Shown piece by piece: positions 1 through 10,357 of a stretch of 64,000 nucleotides of DNA. The position numbers and the translations under genes are program-made. The stretch is taken from positions 248,001 through 312,000 of the forward strand of contig JADNYV010000015.1 of assembly GCA_015501055.1 (NCBI GenBank), read 5' to 3'. The notes beneath the pieces were generated by a model. The model did not search any database and had not been told where the DNA came from. It saw only the letters and a list, made by a program, of their open reading frames with translations. The DNA comes from Mucidula mucida (lineage: Eukaryota; Basidiomycota; Agaricomycetes; Agaricales; Physalacriaceae). Positions within the stretch are counted from its first letter, which is position 1. Every line of letters begins with the position of its first letter.

Positions 1-1170
1 CGCAGAACCTGGTATGTAGCTACCAAAGCCGATGGGCCAAGTATTCGTTTCGAGAAGATAGGTATGCATTCTCATCAGATTGGGAAGATAATTTCGCTTT
101 GACTGCTTCATAATCACGAGGAAGACAGGCACTCTCTACATGTATTTTTCTTACTGTTCGGACTAGGAGACAATCATAAGCGTTCGCAGTTTGAATGCAA
201 ACTACTTACCGGTAGTCGGTGTCAAGGACCAAACTTTCCGAACAGTACTTGTCTCTTCATCATCATCAATTCGACGCATTTGATCTAGGCTCTTAAGCCT
301 GCACGGTCATTCAGCCATCAGACCTCGAAGGTAAAATCTAGGCGCACTCTTGACTGCGGCAATGCGAGCAGAGCCTGAGTCTCAGCATGAAATCGGGCTT
401 GACTGGTCTCCACAGCATGCCACAAAGCTGAGCGCGCGTCAGTGAAATCAAACCCGCATATATAATAGCGGGTAATACATTACAGTACTCCCCGTATACC
501 AGCGCAGTCCATGCAGATGGTGCCATGTCATCAGGACACGGAGGAAAATCAGGCCCCGGTGTGTTCTTGAGAGCAGCTTTCCAGATAGGCAGAGCTGAGC
601 GACACATGAGATTATCCCTCAAGAGATGGCTGGTACGAGACAGCCGAAAGACGTCCGTTGGAGTGAGATAGCTGAATATCTAATAGGGTGGTTGGATTGG
701 CCTGCATGCATAATGCGAGAATTAGACATGCCTCCAGGCAAACGTCCATAGGAAGGTCCATGAGAAATGCAGTCGGACGCGGTGAAAGAACGTTATCCGT
801 GGAGACGAGTCGCGCGCGCGCTGCCATTATAGAGCGAACGCGGGCTAGTTTCCAGGAAGTAGTCGTGTTGGGTCACTAAGTAGATGAAGGTCAGAGCGAA
901 GGTATCGGTCCGGAGTTGCCGATCGTTGAAGCTCAGAATTTATCGCCGCCGTTTAGCCTCGATTCACGCGCCGCCCCTGTGCTAAGCTGATGCGTTTAAC
1001 CATGGTCGGTAAGCATGACATGCTGGCGGAAGTGAATATTTCACAACATGTCACTGTCAGGCGTTCAGCCGCGGAGTTCGTGGTGAGGTTGAGTCAGGCT
1101 GAATTACAAGATAGTAGGGGATATATGTACAACGGGCCTCAGCATCAATACATCACAGTCAAGCGAATCC
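1..1170. other. no supported gene
   Basis: Short open frames occur on both strands but none has a recognisable domain, a sensible start context or matching splice signals. I see no RNA gene or repeat here. Confidence 0.5.
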
Positions 1171-1698
1171 TCAGCTCGATTTCCCCACTATTGGCATCGG
1201 CCGCTTCGCAAAGAGCACTTTTCGTTTGACAATCGCGACTGCCTGCCAACCAACTTTCTTTTGCGTCGGACTGAACCCGGCATCATCGCTGTCATCCAGA
1301 GGAAACCCGTCGTCGTCGTCTAATTGGTTTGGACGCGTTTTATGCATAATCGCAAGGGGTTTTTTGAGAGTGACGATCTTCCCCTCGAGGAGATGATGTC
1401 CTATACGCAAGGTAGGGCGTTTCTACGACGCGTCAGCGAGCTGTGACGCGTGGAAAACGAGCAAGTACGTTACCAGGTCGTCATCCAGTGTCAACTGGCC
1501 TACCAGTTTCCCATCGCGCTCCCCTTCATAGGTGCTCTCTACGTCGAGCGTGCCCTGCAGTTCAACTAGGACGATCTCGTCGTGCGATACCTTCGCCACG
1601 GATGGCGGCAATTTCAAATTGGATGATGAAGGGAGTATGAAGTCGACCGGGATGATCATGGCGGAAAGGAAGAATGTTGAAGTTTGAACGGACGGCAT
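1171..1698 (-). CDS. CTF8: Ctf8, subunit of the Ctf18-RFC clamp loader
   Basis: Ctf8 joins Ctf18 and Dcc1 in the alternative replication factor C complex, which loads PCNA and supports sister chromatid cohesion in the nucleus. Two exons, 1698-1474 and 1422-1171, are joined by a 51-nt GT-AG intron (1473-1423) with a branch-like GCTGAC; the junction is phase 0 and gives 158 residues. Family landmarks are visible: VLVELQGTLDVE in exon 1, GKLVGQLTL before the junction, then LRIGHHLLEGKIVTLKKPLA in exon 2, which corresponds to the conserved IGHHxLxGKxxxLxKPxAV block. The second Met, 13 codons in at about 1659 (MIIPVDF), is the more usual family start, so the first 13 residues may be untranslated. 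The C-terminal tail after the conserved block is longer than in animal Ctf8. The tRNA-His gene lies 57 bp upstream on the other strand. Confidence 0.88.
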
Positions 1699-1754
1699 TA
1701 GTTATCTAACACAGACTGCGCCTTCATGGAGACCCTGTGCAACGTTTCACATCA

Positions 1755-1836
1755 GTCGGTATCGATTAGGGGTTAAATCACTTCGTTGTGGTAGAGACAT
1801 TCCGAAGAGCCACAGGTTCGATTCCTGTTACCGACA
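1755..1836 (+). tRNA. tRNA-His (anticodon GTG) with a 10-nt intron
   Basis: A full cloverleaf can be drawn. The acceptor stem is GTCGGTA (1755-1761) with TACCGAC (1829-1835) and discriminator A1836. The D arm is GATT/AATC with loop AGGGGTTA. The anticodon stem is CTTCG (1781-1785) with CGAAG (1803-1807). The T arm is ACAGG/CCTGT around TTCGATT, giving a perfect B box. The anticodon loop reads TTGTGG, then ten extra bases (1792-1801), then C1802. Removing those ten bases, which start one base 3' of the anticodon as in eukaryotic tRNA introns, leaves TTGTGGC, the usual eukaryotic tRNA-His loop. The mature length would be 72 nt before CCA and before the extra 5' G added to eukaryotic tRNA-His. 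A T4 run follows about 30 bp downstream. Confidence 0.85.
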
Positions 1837-2239
1837 ATACATAGTCCGGAGCAAGAAGATATTTGTTTTACCTCCTGTGGTCAGCCTGTGACAGCCGGCT
1901 TGCCTAAGCATCGCTAGAGTGGAAAAAAAAAAGTATTTTATGTACCATCACCTCCCGGAGGGCTGGTTTTAACTTTTTCACCAGTATTACTAAGTTTACC
2001 CTCTGACCTTTTGTCCTAGGTTGCAAATTCGGGGTTTCTTGGATGATCACGATTAGTGGACGGCCGAGATATGTGGTCTTAGTAAACCTCCCGAGCAAGA
2101 TTCATACAAACATTCCCATTGGCATCAACCTGAATTGATTGGTATTGGCACGATTCCATGCGTTGGAGAATCAAGAAGCAATATGGTACAACAAGATCAT
2201 ACAGTACTATCTCGCTTGGTATGGGTGTGTACTTAAGAT
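1837..2239. other. intergenic
   Basis: Apart from the T-run after the tRNA, nothing supported. It separates the tRNA gene from the 3' end of the first TPR gene. Confidence 0.5.
1862..1869 (+). terminator. probable RNA polymerase III terminator
   Basis: A T-rich stretch ending in TTTT at 1866-1869 is the first run of four T residues after the tRNA-His gene. Thirty bases is rather far for pol III, so this is only a likely stop site. Confidence 0.45.
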
Positions 2240-4387
2240 TTAGGATGTTTCCTCAAGGAAGGGCTCTAGCGCTAGATCGGCCGCGTACGTCCTCTCTTTC
2301 GCCTTATGAACCAGCCCAGGGCCCGCCCACCACAGTTTTCTCATTTTAGGCAACGCGTCCTTCAGACGTCTGACGACAGAAAGCTGCTCAGATACAGGAG
2401 CGCCACATTTGATCATATATTCTAGCGCGCAGTGAAGGAACCCTGTGATTCAAAATTAAAAGATTGGACGTTAGCAGGAGAGAGCAGCATTCAAAGGCAA
2501 CCCTACGCACAAGTATGAGACTGGTCGTCGGTCGCGTATCCGTCAGCGGCCTGGAGGTAGCGATCTGCAGCGGCGCGAAGGTGCTCTTTGGATTCGTTCG
2601 CATCGGCATGGGTGAGCTGTTGTACATGATGGTACCCCAAGGTCCTTATCGGCGATTCAGCAAAAGTGTCCGATACAGAATGCGCTACTCACGCATAAGC
2701 TGTACCCCGGCAATTCTTCTGAAAAGCCCAGATACTAGCAATGTTCAATCCCGCCGTATCGCTAGCGTCAATATCCTTTATTAATTCGCGCGCCTCCGTT
2801 GCAAGCACGGCGAGCAAGATATCTCGATCTGCATGACTGTCACCAGCGTACTATCAGGCATTTAACCGCTTGACGATATTAGAGTAAGAAGTAGTAATCT
2901 TACCTCCGTGATGGCGTCAAGATACATTCGCCGTACCCCGTTTATGAACGTCGCTTCAAAAATCGCACCACGATCTTCCCTAGGGACATTTTTCCACGTC
3001 TTGGCGCCCCATCTCAGGACCGTCACCGCGTTCTTGAAGAATTCATACTTATGACCGTATTCCCTTGACAGCGTTCCATCGAGGAAGCCCCTCATGATCC
3101 AGAAACTGTGCCTCGTCAGTACAGAAAACAACAGTCATAAGTCATTGAAGAAGCTCACCGGACGTTCATGGTTATGGCCATACGAACGGGGCGCCACCCT
3201 TCTCTTTTGACTCTTCCTGGGGCTTGCGATATGATTTGAGACGGACTGACATGAATCGGCCAAGGTTTGTGATGCTCTGTTCCAACTCCACTTCATGAAG
3301 ACCCGTCAGTGCCAACTTTTGTTGATACAACGGTTCATTACTTACTTTGCCGATTGAAGCTGTCAAGCCAGCTGCTACCGTCAATGTGGAATACGTGCTC
3401 GTTAGCAATCAAGGCGTTAACGAGAGCCTGAAGAGCCTAGACGATGCGCGAGATGTAGCGCATGCGACTGGCAGGTGTTCATATACTTACCCCCGTGTCA
3501 CCGACAACCGCTATTCCTTGACTGTTTCTAATCAGCCTAGAGTGCTTCATGATCTGGACACCATCAGAAAATTCCTACACGATATTGTGAGTTTCTTGTC
3601 TGTCATAGTCTTCGTGTTCTTACCCTATAAGCACCGTCCAACGTCCACGCCTACATGGGGTTTGGTGAGGCACTACCCGCCACCGCGACGGGAAAATGAA
3701 GCATACCGAGGTGTCAAAGTACTGTGTTCGTCTAAGCTCGTCGATCCTCTCACCGGCAACAATCCAAGGTGGCTTATCGACCAAGGTATCGAACTGGTAA
3801 GCACCAGGATTTGCTTCCTTGATAGGAATCGGAGGTCTGTCAATGATCTCTTGCGAGAGCTTCATCCCCTCTTCATACTGGGCCTTCTGCTTTAATTCGG
3901 CAGAAGATAGATTCTCCTTGGGGAGAGTTTCTATAGCGGTCTATACGCCTCGACGCTGCGGCGGTGCTCCCCAATCAGCTAGTTGATATAAGAAAGATGG
4001 CCGGCCTCATGTAGCTGTAAGCTCACATTGTACGCGTCTCCAGCCCTTCCCCATGCCTTGGAGTACGTCGGATCGAGTTTCGTTGCCTACGAATAAGTTA
4101 ATTCCCCGATTGACGCGATCGACGCCTAAGAGCGCGTACAGTGACAGCGTCAGCTAGAGCTTCGGTATATCTGCATGGTAGGCAACGTCAATAAACAGAT
4201 CGCATTGAATCACCACTTACCGCTTCAGCGAACGTTGACATGCAGATCGATTTGCGTAGAGAATCGCGTTTTGATCGTCCAACGCGATAGCCTTTGTGTA
4301 TTTCACAATAGCGGAAGCATAGTCTTTCCTCACAAACAACGCATTACCTGCTGCCTTTAGTGTTTCGGCTGTAGGACTGGCGCTCAT
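2240..4387 (-). CDS. TPR-repeat protein, co-chaperone-like (paralogue 1)
   Basis: Multi-exon gene read on the minus strand from ATG 4387. Exon 1 (4387-4221) encodes a first TPR motif with LKAAGNALFVRKDYASAIVK and the typical AIALDDQNAILYANRSAC ending; short exons continue with YTEALADA and ATKLDPTYSKAWGRAGDAY, the second and third TPR helices. This is the Hsp70/Hsp90-binding type of TPR seen in Sti1 and Sgt2-like proteins, but the rest of the protein is not from those families. Later exons carry PPWIVAGERIDELRR, a block with WGAKTWKNVPREDRGAIFEA, and a last exon with WWAGPGLVHKAKERT that stops at 2242-2240. Exon order and sequence parallel the gene at 8057-10357, so the two are diverged paralogues. 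Several middle splice sites are approximate. The function beyond a TPR scaffold is unknown. Confidence 0.72.
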
Positions 4388-4732
4388 CGTGGAACAAAAT
4401 GAAGAAGCTATAAATTGACGTCATGTGAGTGAGCACTCGGACGTTTTGGAAGGACAGCAGTAACAATAAAAATCAGAACGACTGAGGAATAATTGTGACG
4501 GGAGCGAGTGTTGAGTTGTTGACACGGCGTTTTGAACGGTTTGCAAGACCGATTGTGGGCCACCGATCACTTTCTTGCTTACCATCATGTCGAGTCGTCG
4601 TCGTTAATCAACGCTAAAAGGGCACGAAATGACACAGAAACCGTTTGCACTTAAATCGGGTACCTACTAGTAAGTTCATCCTCAATCTCTTCTCAAAGCA
4701 TCAACGACAGACTTCAGAACACGTCCTCAACA
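4388..4732. promoter_or_regulatory. shared divergent promoter region
   Basis: 345 bp between the start codons of the minus-strand TPR gene and the plus-strand F-box gene. No clear TATA box was seen; it is inferred to hold both promoters from the gene layout alone. Confidence 0.45.
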
Positions 4733-5981
4733 ATGGACCCCAAGTTTCCTCTAGAACTTGCCGATATCATACTCGACTGCCTTGACACATACAACGATAA
4801 ATACATCCTCCGAAAGTGTGCACTCGTGTCCAGAGGCTGGGCGCGCTCCAGTCAGCGCAGTCTCTTTCGCGATATTAGGCTTCCCACGTACGAACATACG
4901 ATGAGGCTTCATACCTGCCTCGAAGGCTCTCCGCATCTTGCGACCTATACTAGAGTCGTCACTCTTGGGCAGGAGTCTGAACTCCGTCCCCAACCCACAT
5001 TTGACACGTACATGACCTCTCTGGATGCCTTGCTCTCTCTCTTCACGCACGTCACCTCGGTAGAAATCACGCTCCGCATGAGTCTGTGGTCCGATGCGTC
5101 GCTGGAACGATTTGTCTTGCGGCTTCAGGTGTTCATCTGCACCTCTCCGGTCGTCGAACTCACACTCAGCACCTCTATGGTGGACATTGTCTTCCCAGCC
5201 TTTGAGGGGCTGTTGATTGGCAGTGGCGTGAGACGGTTAACAGTCCTTGAATGGGAAGCAGACCAGCTACCGCCGTCCACTGTCGTCAAACCCCTCCCAT
5301 CGCTTGAAGTGATACGTCTCGGCTGCTATCTGCACCAGGAGATTTTCGGTTGGTTAAGACATCAACAGGAAATGCTTCCGAACTTGACGTGCTGCGAAAT
5401 TCTCGTGGAAGATACCTTCGACTTGCGTGAGTGGTGCGGACATGGTCTTCGGGATATGTACAAGTCATTGAGATTGGAAACGTTTCGATTCGAATTTTCC
5501 ACTGGTGTGTATTTTCTAGTACTCTCTTTGACTACAAGTTGTTTATACTAGCCTAGATTTCCGTGAATCCTATCCCGATGCTTGGGACCGCTACACTCTC
5601 AATCTCGAAGGCCTGCATTTCCAGCATGTATTGTTCACCATTCATGTCCCGCCGAGGCCTGGAAAATCATTTACTGAAGGACTTGTACGAGACTTCACAG
5701 AGTGGTGGACGAAAACCCTCGACTATCTATCTCATTCCGAAACCAGCGCATGTTTTACGGAATTGACGTTCACCGTCCATCTCTTGGCTATGCCGGACGT
5801 CATGGCGGCCTGGCGTGGACTGGATGTAGTCCTCTGTCACGAAGCATTTCGGGGATTGCGCAGCGTTCACTTTGAGAATCTGAAAGGGTGCAGAATCACT
5901 GAAGGAGACTATCCGACCGATGCAGCCCATATTCAGCTTGCACTCCCCGGACTTGCCGGTCGCGGTCTGCTTTCCCTGTAA
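4733..5981 (+). CDS. F-box-like protein A
   Basis: Probable substrate receptor of an SCF ubiquitin ligase. The N-terminus has an F-box-like segment: FPLELADIILDCLDTYND, then LRKCALVSRGWARSSQR and LFRDIRLP, matching the P-E-L-ADI-I-CL...CALVCRAW...FR pattern. The best splice is exon 4733-5504, intron 5505-5556 (52 nt, GTGTGT...CCTAG), exon 5557-5981, giving about 398 residues and restoring a frame through TDFRESYPDAWDRY. The C-terminal half carries ELTFTVHLLAMPDVMAAWRGL and VHFENLKGCRITEGDYPTDA, which align by eye with the F-box genes at 41.6, 43.7 and 53.0 kb (ELTLTVHLL, HFENWEGDRI), so all belong to one expanded family with the same intron position. The ligand is unknown. Leucine-rich repeats are not obvious. 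Confidence 0.75.
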
Positions 5982-6114
5982 CGGTAGTAAAGTATACACA
6001 GTTTTACCGTCGCCTTGGTCACTGAATGATAGATGTACTGGTGAAAGTGTGAATGGGATGGCGACGTCTACTACTTGTTAGGTACAATGTTTGGAGACAG
6101 CCATGAACAACTCT

Positions 6115-7794
6115 TTAGTCCTCCTCCGTAGATAGATCAAGACTTTTTGCAAGTGTGTAGTTGAACAATTCGAGAGACAATCCTCCTTCCTTCATCTTCT
6201 TTAACGCGACATACGTCGACAACGGGATGATTTCGTGTGCAGGGTACAACTTCAACGTTTGCAGTCGCGCAGTGCCCTGTGGCGGGTAACGTCTAGATTG
6301 TACCATCACCAGAAAATCGACTCCGAAGGCATCACAATTCGCAACTGGCTTTAAGGCATTACTCCCAATTGACACAAACTGCATGCTGTTGCGGCCATGG
6401 TATGGCTGATGGATCTCCAAGTGACGCAACATTGGGAGGGAGCCGTCCATATACAGGGAGAGGGCATGATACATCTGTATAATGGGTGTGTGCGTGTGAA
6501 TCACAAATGATAGAGAGGTAAGAGACTCCGTGGGGCACGAGGCTATGACTTTCACAATCGGGAATCTAGGATCAGGAGCGTCGAGGTGGAGGTCCGAAAG
6601 CTGATGATAGGTGTCCGGAATCGTGTAAGCGTTGTCGGGTAGAAGGTCTCCGTTAAAATCCTCGAAGCTGATAGATAAAGATCGCAGATTTGGGAAATGA
6701 ACCATATTGTATGCTGGGTAACCGGAGAGGGATAGACGTTGAAGATAGTCGTGAACAGGTACAGGGTGATACCGTTCATTCCATTCGTAAATGCTCGGAT
6801 AGCGTTGGCGTAGATGTATTGTGGCATCGAGGAGGCCTCTGGCTTCCCGAAACAATCTGTAGAAGTTGCCAGGAGAATCTACATATCCCCGTATGCGTTC
6901 CAAGTGCGAGTACTGGGCTGCCACGCACTCGATACTGAAGTCAAACAGGGAAACCTCACGCAGAAGGGGTGCGCGTGGGAGAAATTGGAACGATGAGGGA
7001 AGCGTTGTTTCTGTTTGAATCTCTACTTCGAAAGAAAACGTTTCTAATGCGCTAAAATCTTCGCATCCGATATCAGCGAAGGATGGAATATGAGGTCCCA
7101 GAACGCTCATCTCTAGATGGCGGATCCGAGAAGCGTGGGGCATAAGCACAAGGCTCGTAAAGTCGGAAATGACATTCGCCGCCGTGAAGACAATCTTGAG
7201 CGGACAATTCCTCGAGCGCTTCAGAGCAGTGTCCACCATGCGCTTCAATCCATCGGGCCATCGAAGCTCGTGAGAGTGCTCATAGCCCACGGCGATACAC
7301 GCCCACAACTCGGGCAGAGAGTGCGCAATCTGCCTCCACTGAGCACAGACTTGGCTGATATTCCAAGCCATATCCATAGCGCAGACAGACGACGGGGAGC
7401 TCAGGCCTTGCGGTGGCACTGAGAAATCGTAGACTATCGCAAGCTTGAAAATTTCGCCAAGAACTTCAACGGGGAGAGATAGAATTGACGGCAAGCTGCA
7501 ATCGTCAAGTGAGGGAGATAAGTCTTCCTCTTGCGCGTCATAGTGTCCGTTGAGGCGATCTTGGGCACACTGTAGCTTCACCGCGACTTGGCGACATGCC
7601 CGGAGGTAATCAACCAGCCGGATTTTTAGACGGCGCGTTCGACGCTTATGAGCCCTGTCAATACATCGAATACTGGAGAGTCTCCGGAATACGATGGCTT
7701 CCATGTAGGCGCGTTTCTTCGACAGGGCAGATATCTCTGTCAAAAGAACACCGACATCCTCGATGGCATTCAAATTGGTCGAGTTGTCGGCCAT
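6115..7794 (-). CDS. F-box protein B, single exon
   Basis: An uninterrupted 559-residue frame. An N-terminal helical or coiled-coil segment (residues 1-100, with arginine-rich KRRTRRLKIRL) precedes a clear F-box at about residues 105-170: LPSILSLPVEVLGEIFKLA, then the W-x-ISQVCAQWRQIAHSLPELW motif. The remaining 390 residues are leucine-rich and irregular, as in the large family of basidiomycete F-box proteins that act as SCF receptors. It is not close to the A/C/D/E group in this window: it has no intron, a different F-box spacing and a different tail. No frame break was seen, so it looks intact. It is convergent with F-box gene A, 133 bp away. Confidence 0.83.
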   Translation of the reverse strand: MADNSTNLNAIEDVGVLLTEISALSKKRAYMEAIVFRRLSSIRCIDRAHKRRTRRLKIRLVDYLRACRQVAVKLQCAQDRLNGHYDAQEEDLSPSLDDCSLPSILSLPVEVLGEIFKLAIVYDFSVPPQGLSSPSSVCAMDMAWNISQVCAQWRQIAHSLPELWACIAVGYEHSHELRWPDGLKRMVDTALKRSRNCPLKIVFTAANVISDFTSLVLMPHASRIRHLEMSVLGPHIPSFADIGCEDFSALETFSFEVEIQTETTLPSSFQFLPRAPLLREVSLFDFSIECVAAQYSHLERIRGYVDSPGNFYRLFREARGLLDATIHLRQRYPSIYEWNERYHPVPVHDYLQRLSLSGYPAYNMVHFPNLRSLSISFEDFNGDLLPDNAYTIPDTYHQLSDLHLDAPDPRFPIVKVIASCPTESLTSLSFVIHTHTPIIQMYHALSLYMDGSLPMLRHLEIHQPYHGRNSMQFVSIGSNALKPVANCDAFGVDFLVMVQSRRYPPQGTARLQTLKLYPAHEIIPLSTYVALKKMKEGGLSLELFNYTLAKSLDLSTEED

Positions 7795-8056
7795 TGATTC
7801 TCTATCTTATGATCAGGAAAAGTCTAATCAGAGTCTCAAATGCCCACCTTTAGTAGTAAACAGAAGACAGCGTGTTTGGAATGTGGTCTGAAGTTAAGCC
7901 AGATCACATCACGTGTTGCTTCGCTTCCAACCTGGCGAGGGCGGCTCTAGATCCAGTTTCAAACTTCCTCTCAACAGTCCAAGCTTGCAAGAGCATAGTC
8001 AGATTCAGCTTTTACAACAAATTTATCTACATAATTGAATATAACAGGCACTTTCA

Positions 8057-10357
8057 TTACCTACCAATGTTCACCACCAGTCCGTCAAGATCGACCGAGC
8101 CCGGGGGCAGCACCCTCAACTGCTCTCGCAGACTCTTCTCGCAATCCACAAGATTCTGGTGAGATTGCTCTTCCTTTGGACGACGACGAGAAGGATGCAC
8201 GTTCCATATCTTACACGAGACGTCGTGTGACAGGCGCGCGCGCTCCATGAGGTCGAGAGCTTTGCGCAATGTGAGTGCGTTGGCAATGCGGAAATGTTGC
8301 AGCGCGCAGCCTAAATATTCTAGGTAATATAGCATAAATGCCAATTCAACACCCAAGGGAAAGGGATCGGACGTACTGCTGTGCTCTTCGTCGTCGGTCG
8401 GATAGCACTCCGCGGCACGGACGTACAGCTGAGCGGCTTTCTTATTCTGCCTATTCATTTCTTCGCGATTTGGGTTCGCTCGTAGGGCGAGATCAGAGTG
8501 GTAGTAGGCTTTGATGCTAAACATTTTGTAAGTCATCGGGGGATACACCACTAGGCAGCAGACTCACGAGTAGGCATGGCCCTTGCAGTAGTCGTAGAAC
8601 GACAAGAAGTACCCTGGATCTTCTTCGCCCTCAACCCACGAAGGTTCGGTGGGACTATTATCGTGTTTCAGGTCTTCCAGGATAAGATTGGCTTGCACTA
8701 ATGCAGTTTCAAGATACTCTCTCTGGTCTCCTGCCGTCTTGCCTGAAGCCCATAGGCCTATATAAATACAAAAATGAGAACACAGCAAAACGAAAGTTAA
8801 CCAATTCCTTACCGTAAGCAGAACTTTGAGGTAATGACTGCGCACCGAGCGCAGGAAAACGTCGCTAAACACTTCACCCTTGTCCTCGAGAGGAACATCT
8901 TTGAACTCTTTGCGCCCCCATTCGATAACATTGAGTGTTTGTCTGCAGTATTCCAGTTCAGACCGAGTGTTGTTATCCAATGAGCTCTCAAGCAAGCCCC
9001 GAAGAATCCAAAACCTGTAGCGCCATGGTATCGATAAACTATCGAAGGCAAGTCGCAGACACAAACCGGATTGTCAAATCAATATCAGGGCGAACTTGGA
9101 CCCATCCCTTCTCGGCTAGGCGAGTCGGTGCATCCCGCTTTACGCTATCTGGACCCAGTCCGACCCAAGGATCGTGTCTCTGACGCTCAAAGGTTCCTAT
9201 GATAACCCGTAAGACGGTCTTCAAAGTTCTCGTAATTCAGTGTGAACGAACCACAGCGGTTATAATGCATGAGCCAATTGTCCATGTCATCCAAATGGAC
9301 AATCCTTCGTTCGCGTAGAACGGCGTTACAGATTAAAGATAAAGCCTGCATAAGGGTCAATTATTCAGGTATATCATCGGCTGCGAGTCAACAATGCGTA
9401 CTCCTTCTTCGCCCTGCATACACGAGCAGCCGATCCTGGCGCATCCTGCTTCCCCATTTTCGTTGATACGGATGGCAGCGGTCTTCATCCTCCTGACACC
9501 TTCGTCGAATAACTAAGAATTTGATCAGTCACTTCAGCATACAGTTGACGTGATGATGCTTACTTTGGAAGCCCCGTTGACTACCCAGACCTATCAATGC
9601 GCTCAGCGACACAACACAAAAGTTGCGCAAAATGTTACGTACGCTGCTTCTGGCTGTTCGTGACCTTCGCAGGCCATCCACCATCCCAGCGGCTATATCC
9701 CACGGCTGACCGAGCTCGTTGTCCCTGTATCTGCGAATGTCCGGTCCGCCCATGTTCGAAGATTTGATCCTCAACCGAAGTTGCGCTTCCGCCAGCCTTT
9801 CCGTATACTCTTCCCGTTGACGTTGTTGAACTGGGGTCAAGTTTTCGGTCGGCATTGCATCTAATGCGCCTTGCCAAGAGAGAGAGCTAGGGAGATACTC
9901 TTGCAGCGCCTAGACAGATAGACATGGTCAGTCAACCTGAAAGAATGAAATCGATAAGACTCCAAAGAGCGTAGACACACATCTTGGGCAGTGGCGAGCC
10001 GAGCGAAAGCCTTGTAGTACCTGGGATCAATCCTGGTTGCCTACAACACGATATCAGGACGCATATAGTGACGCCTTGAAATTGCCCTTTACTTGTACAG
10101 CGTCACCGCACGCGTCCAGATACCTGTTCGGTCGTCAGTATCCACTGCATGGTGCAAAACAACGATTGAACGTACTGCTTTAGGGACAGATGGCAGGCGG
10201 AGCGGTTCGCCCACAGAATGGCATTCTGTGGATCGAGAGCAATGGCTTTCGTGTACTCTTCATGCGCGGCCTGGTAGTTCTTCTGGGTAAAGAGGCGGTT
10301 GCCAGCATCTTTCAAGGATGCAGCAAGCTGGCTGTTATCGGCCTCAGCATCAGTCAT
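8057..10357 (-). CDS. TPR-repeat protein, co-chaperone-like (paralogue 2)
   Basis: Multi-exon gene, ATG at 10357, stop at 8057. Exon 1 encodes LAASLKDAGNRLFTQKNYQ and a TPR ending LDPQNAILWANRSACHLSL; following short exons give YLDACGDA and ATRIDPRYYKAFARLATAQD, completing a three-repeat clamp-type TPR. The middle exon holds VQQRQREEYTERLAEAQLRL, probably helical. Later exons carry a conserved block (RGLLESSLDNN, VIEWGRKEFKDVPLEDKGEV) matching WGAKTWKNVPREDRG in the paralogue at 2.2-4.4 kb. The last exon is 150 residues long. I placed the start at 10357 rather than at the in-frame 10459 because the TPR begins soon after it and it matches the paralogue. A role as a TPR scaffold is inferred; nothing more specific can be said. 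Confidence 0.72.
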
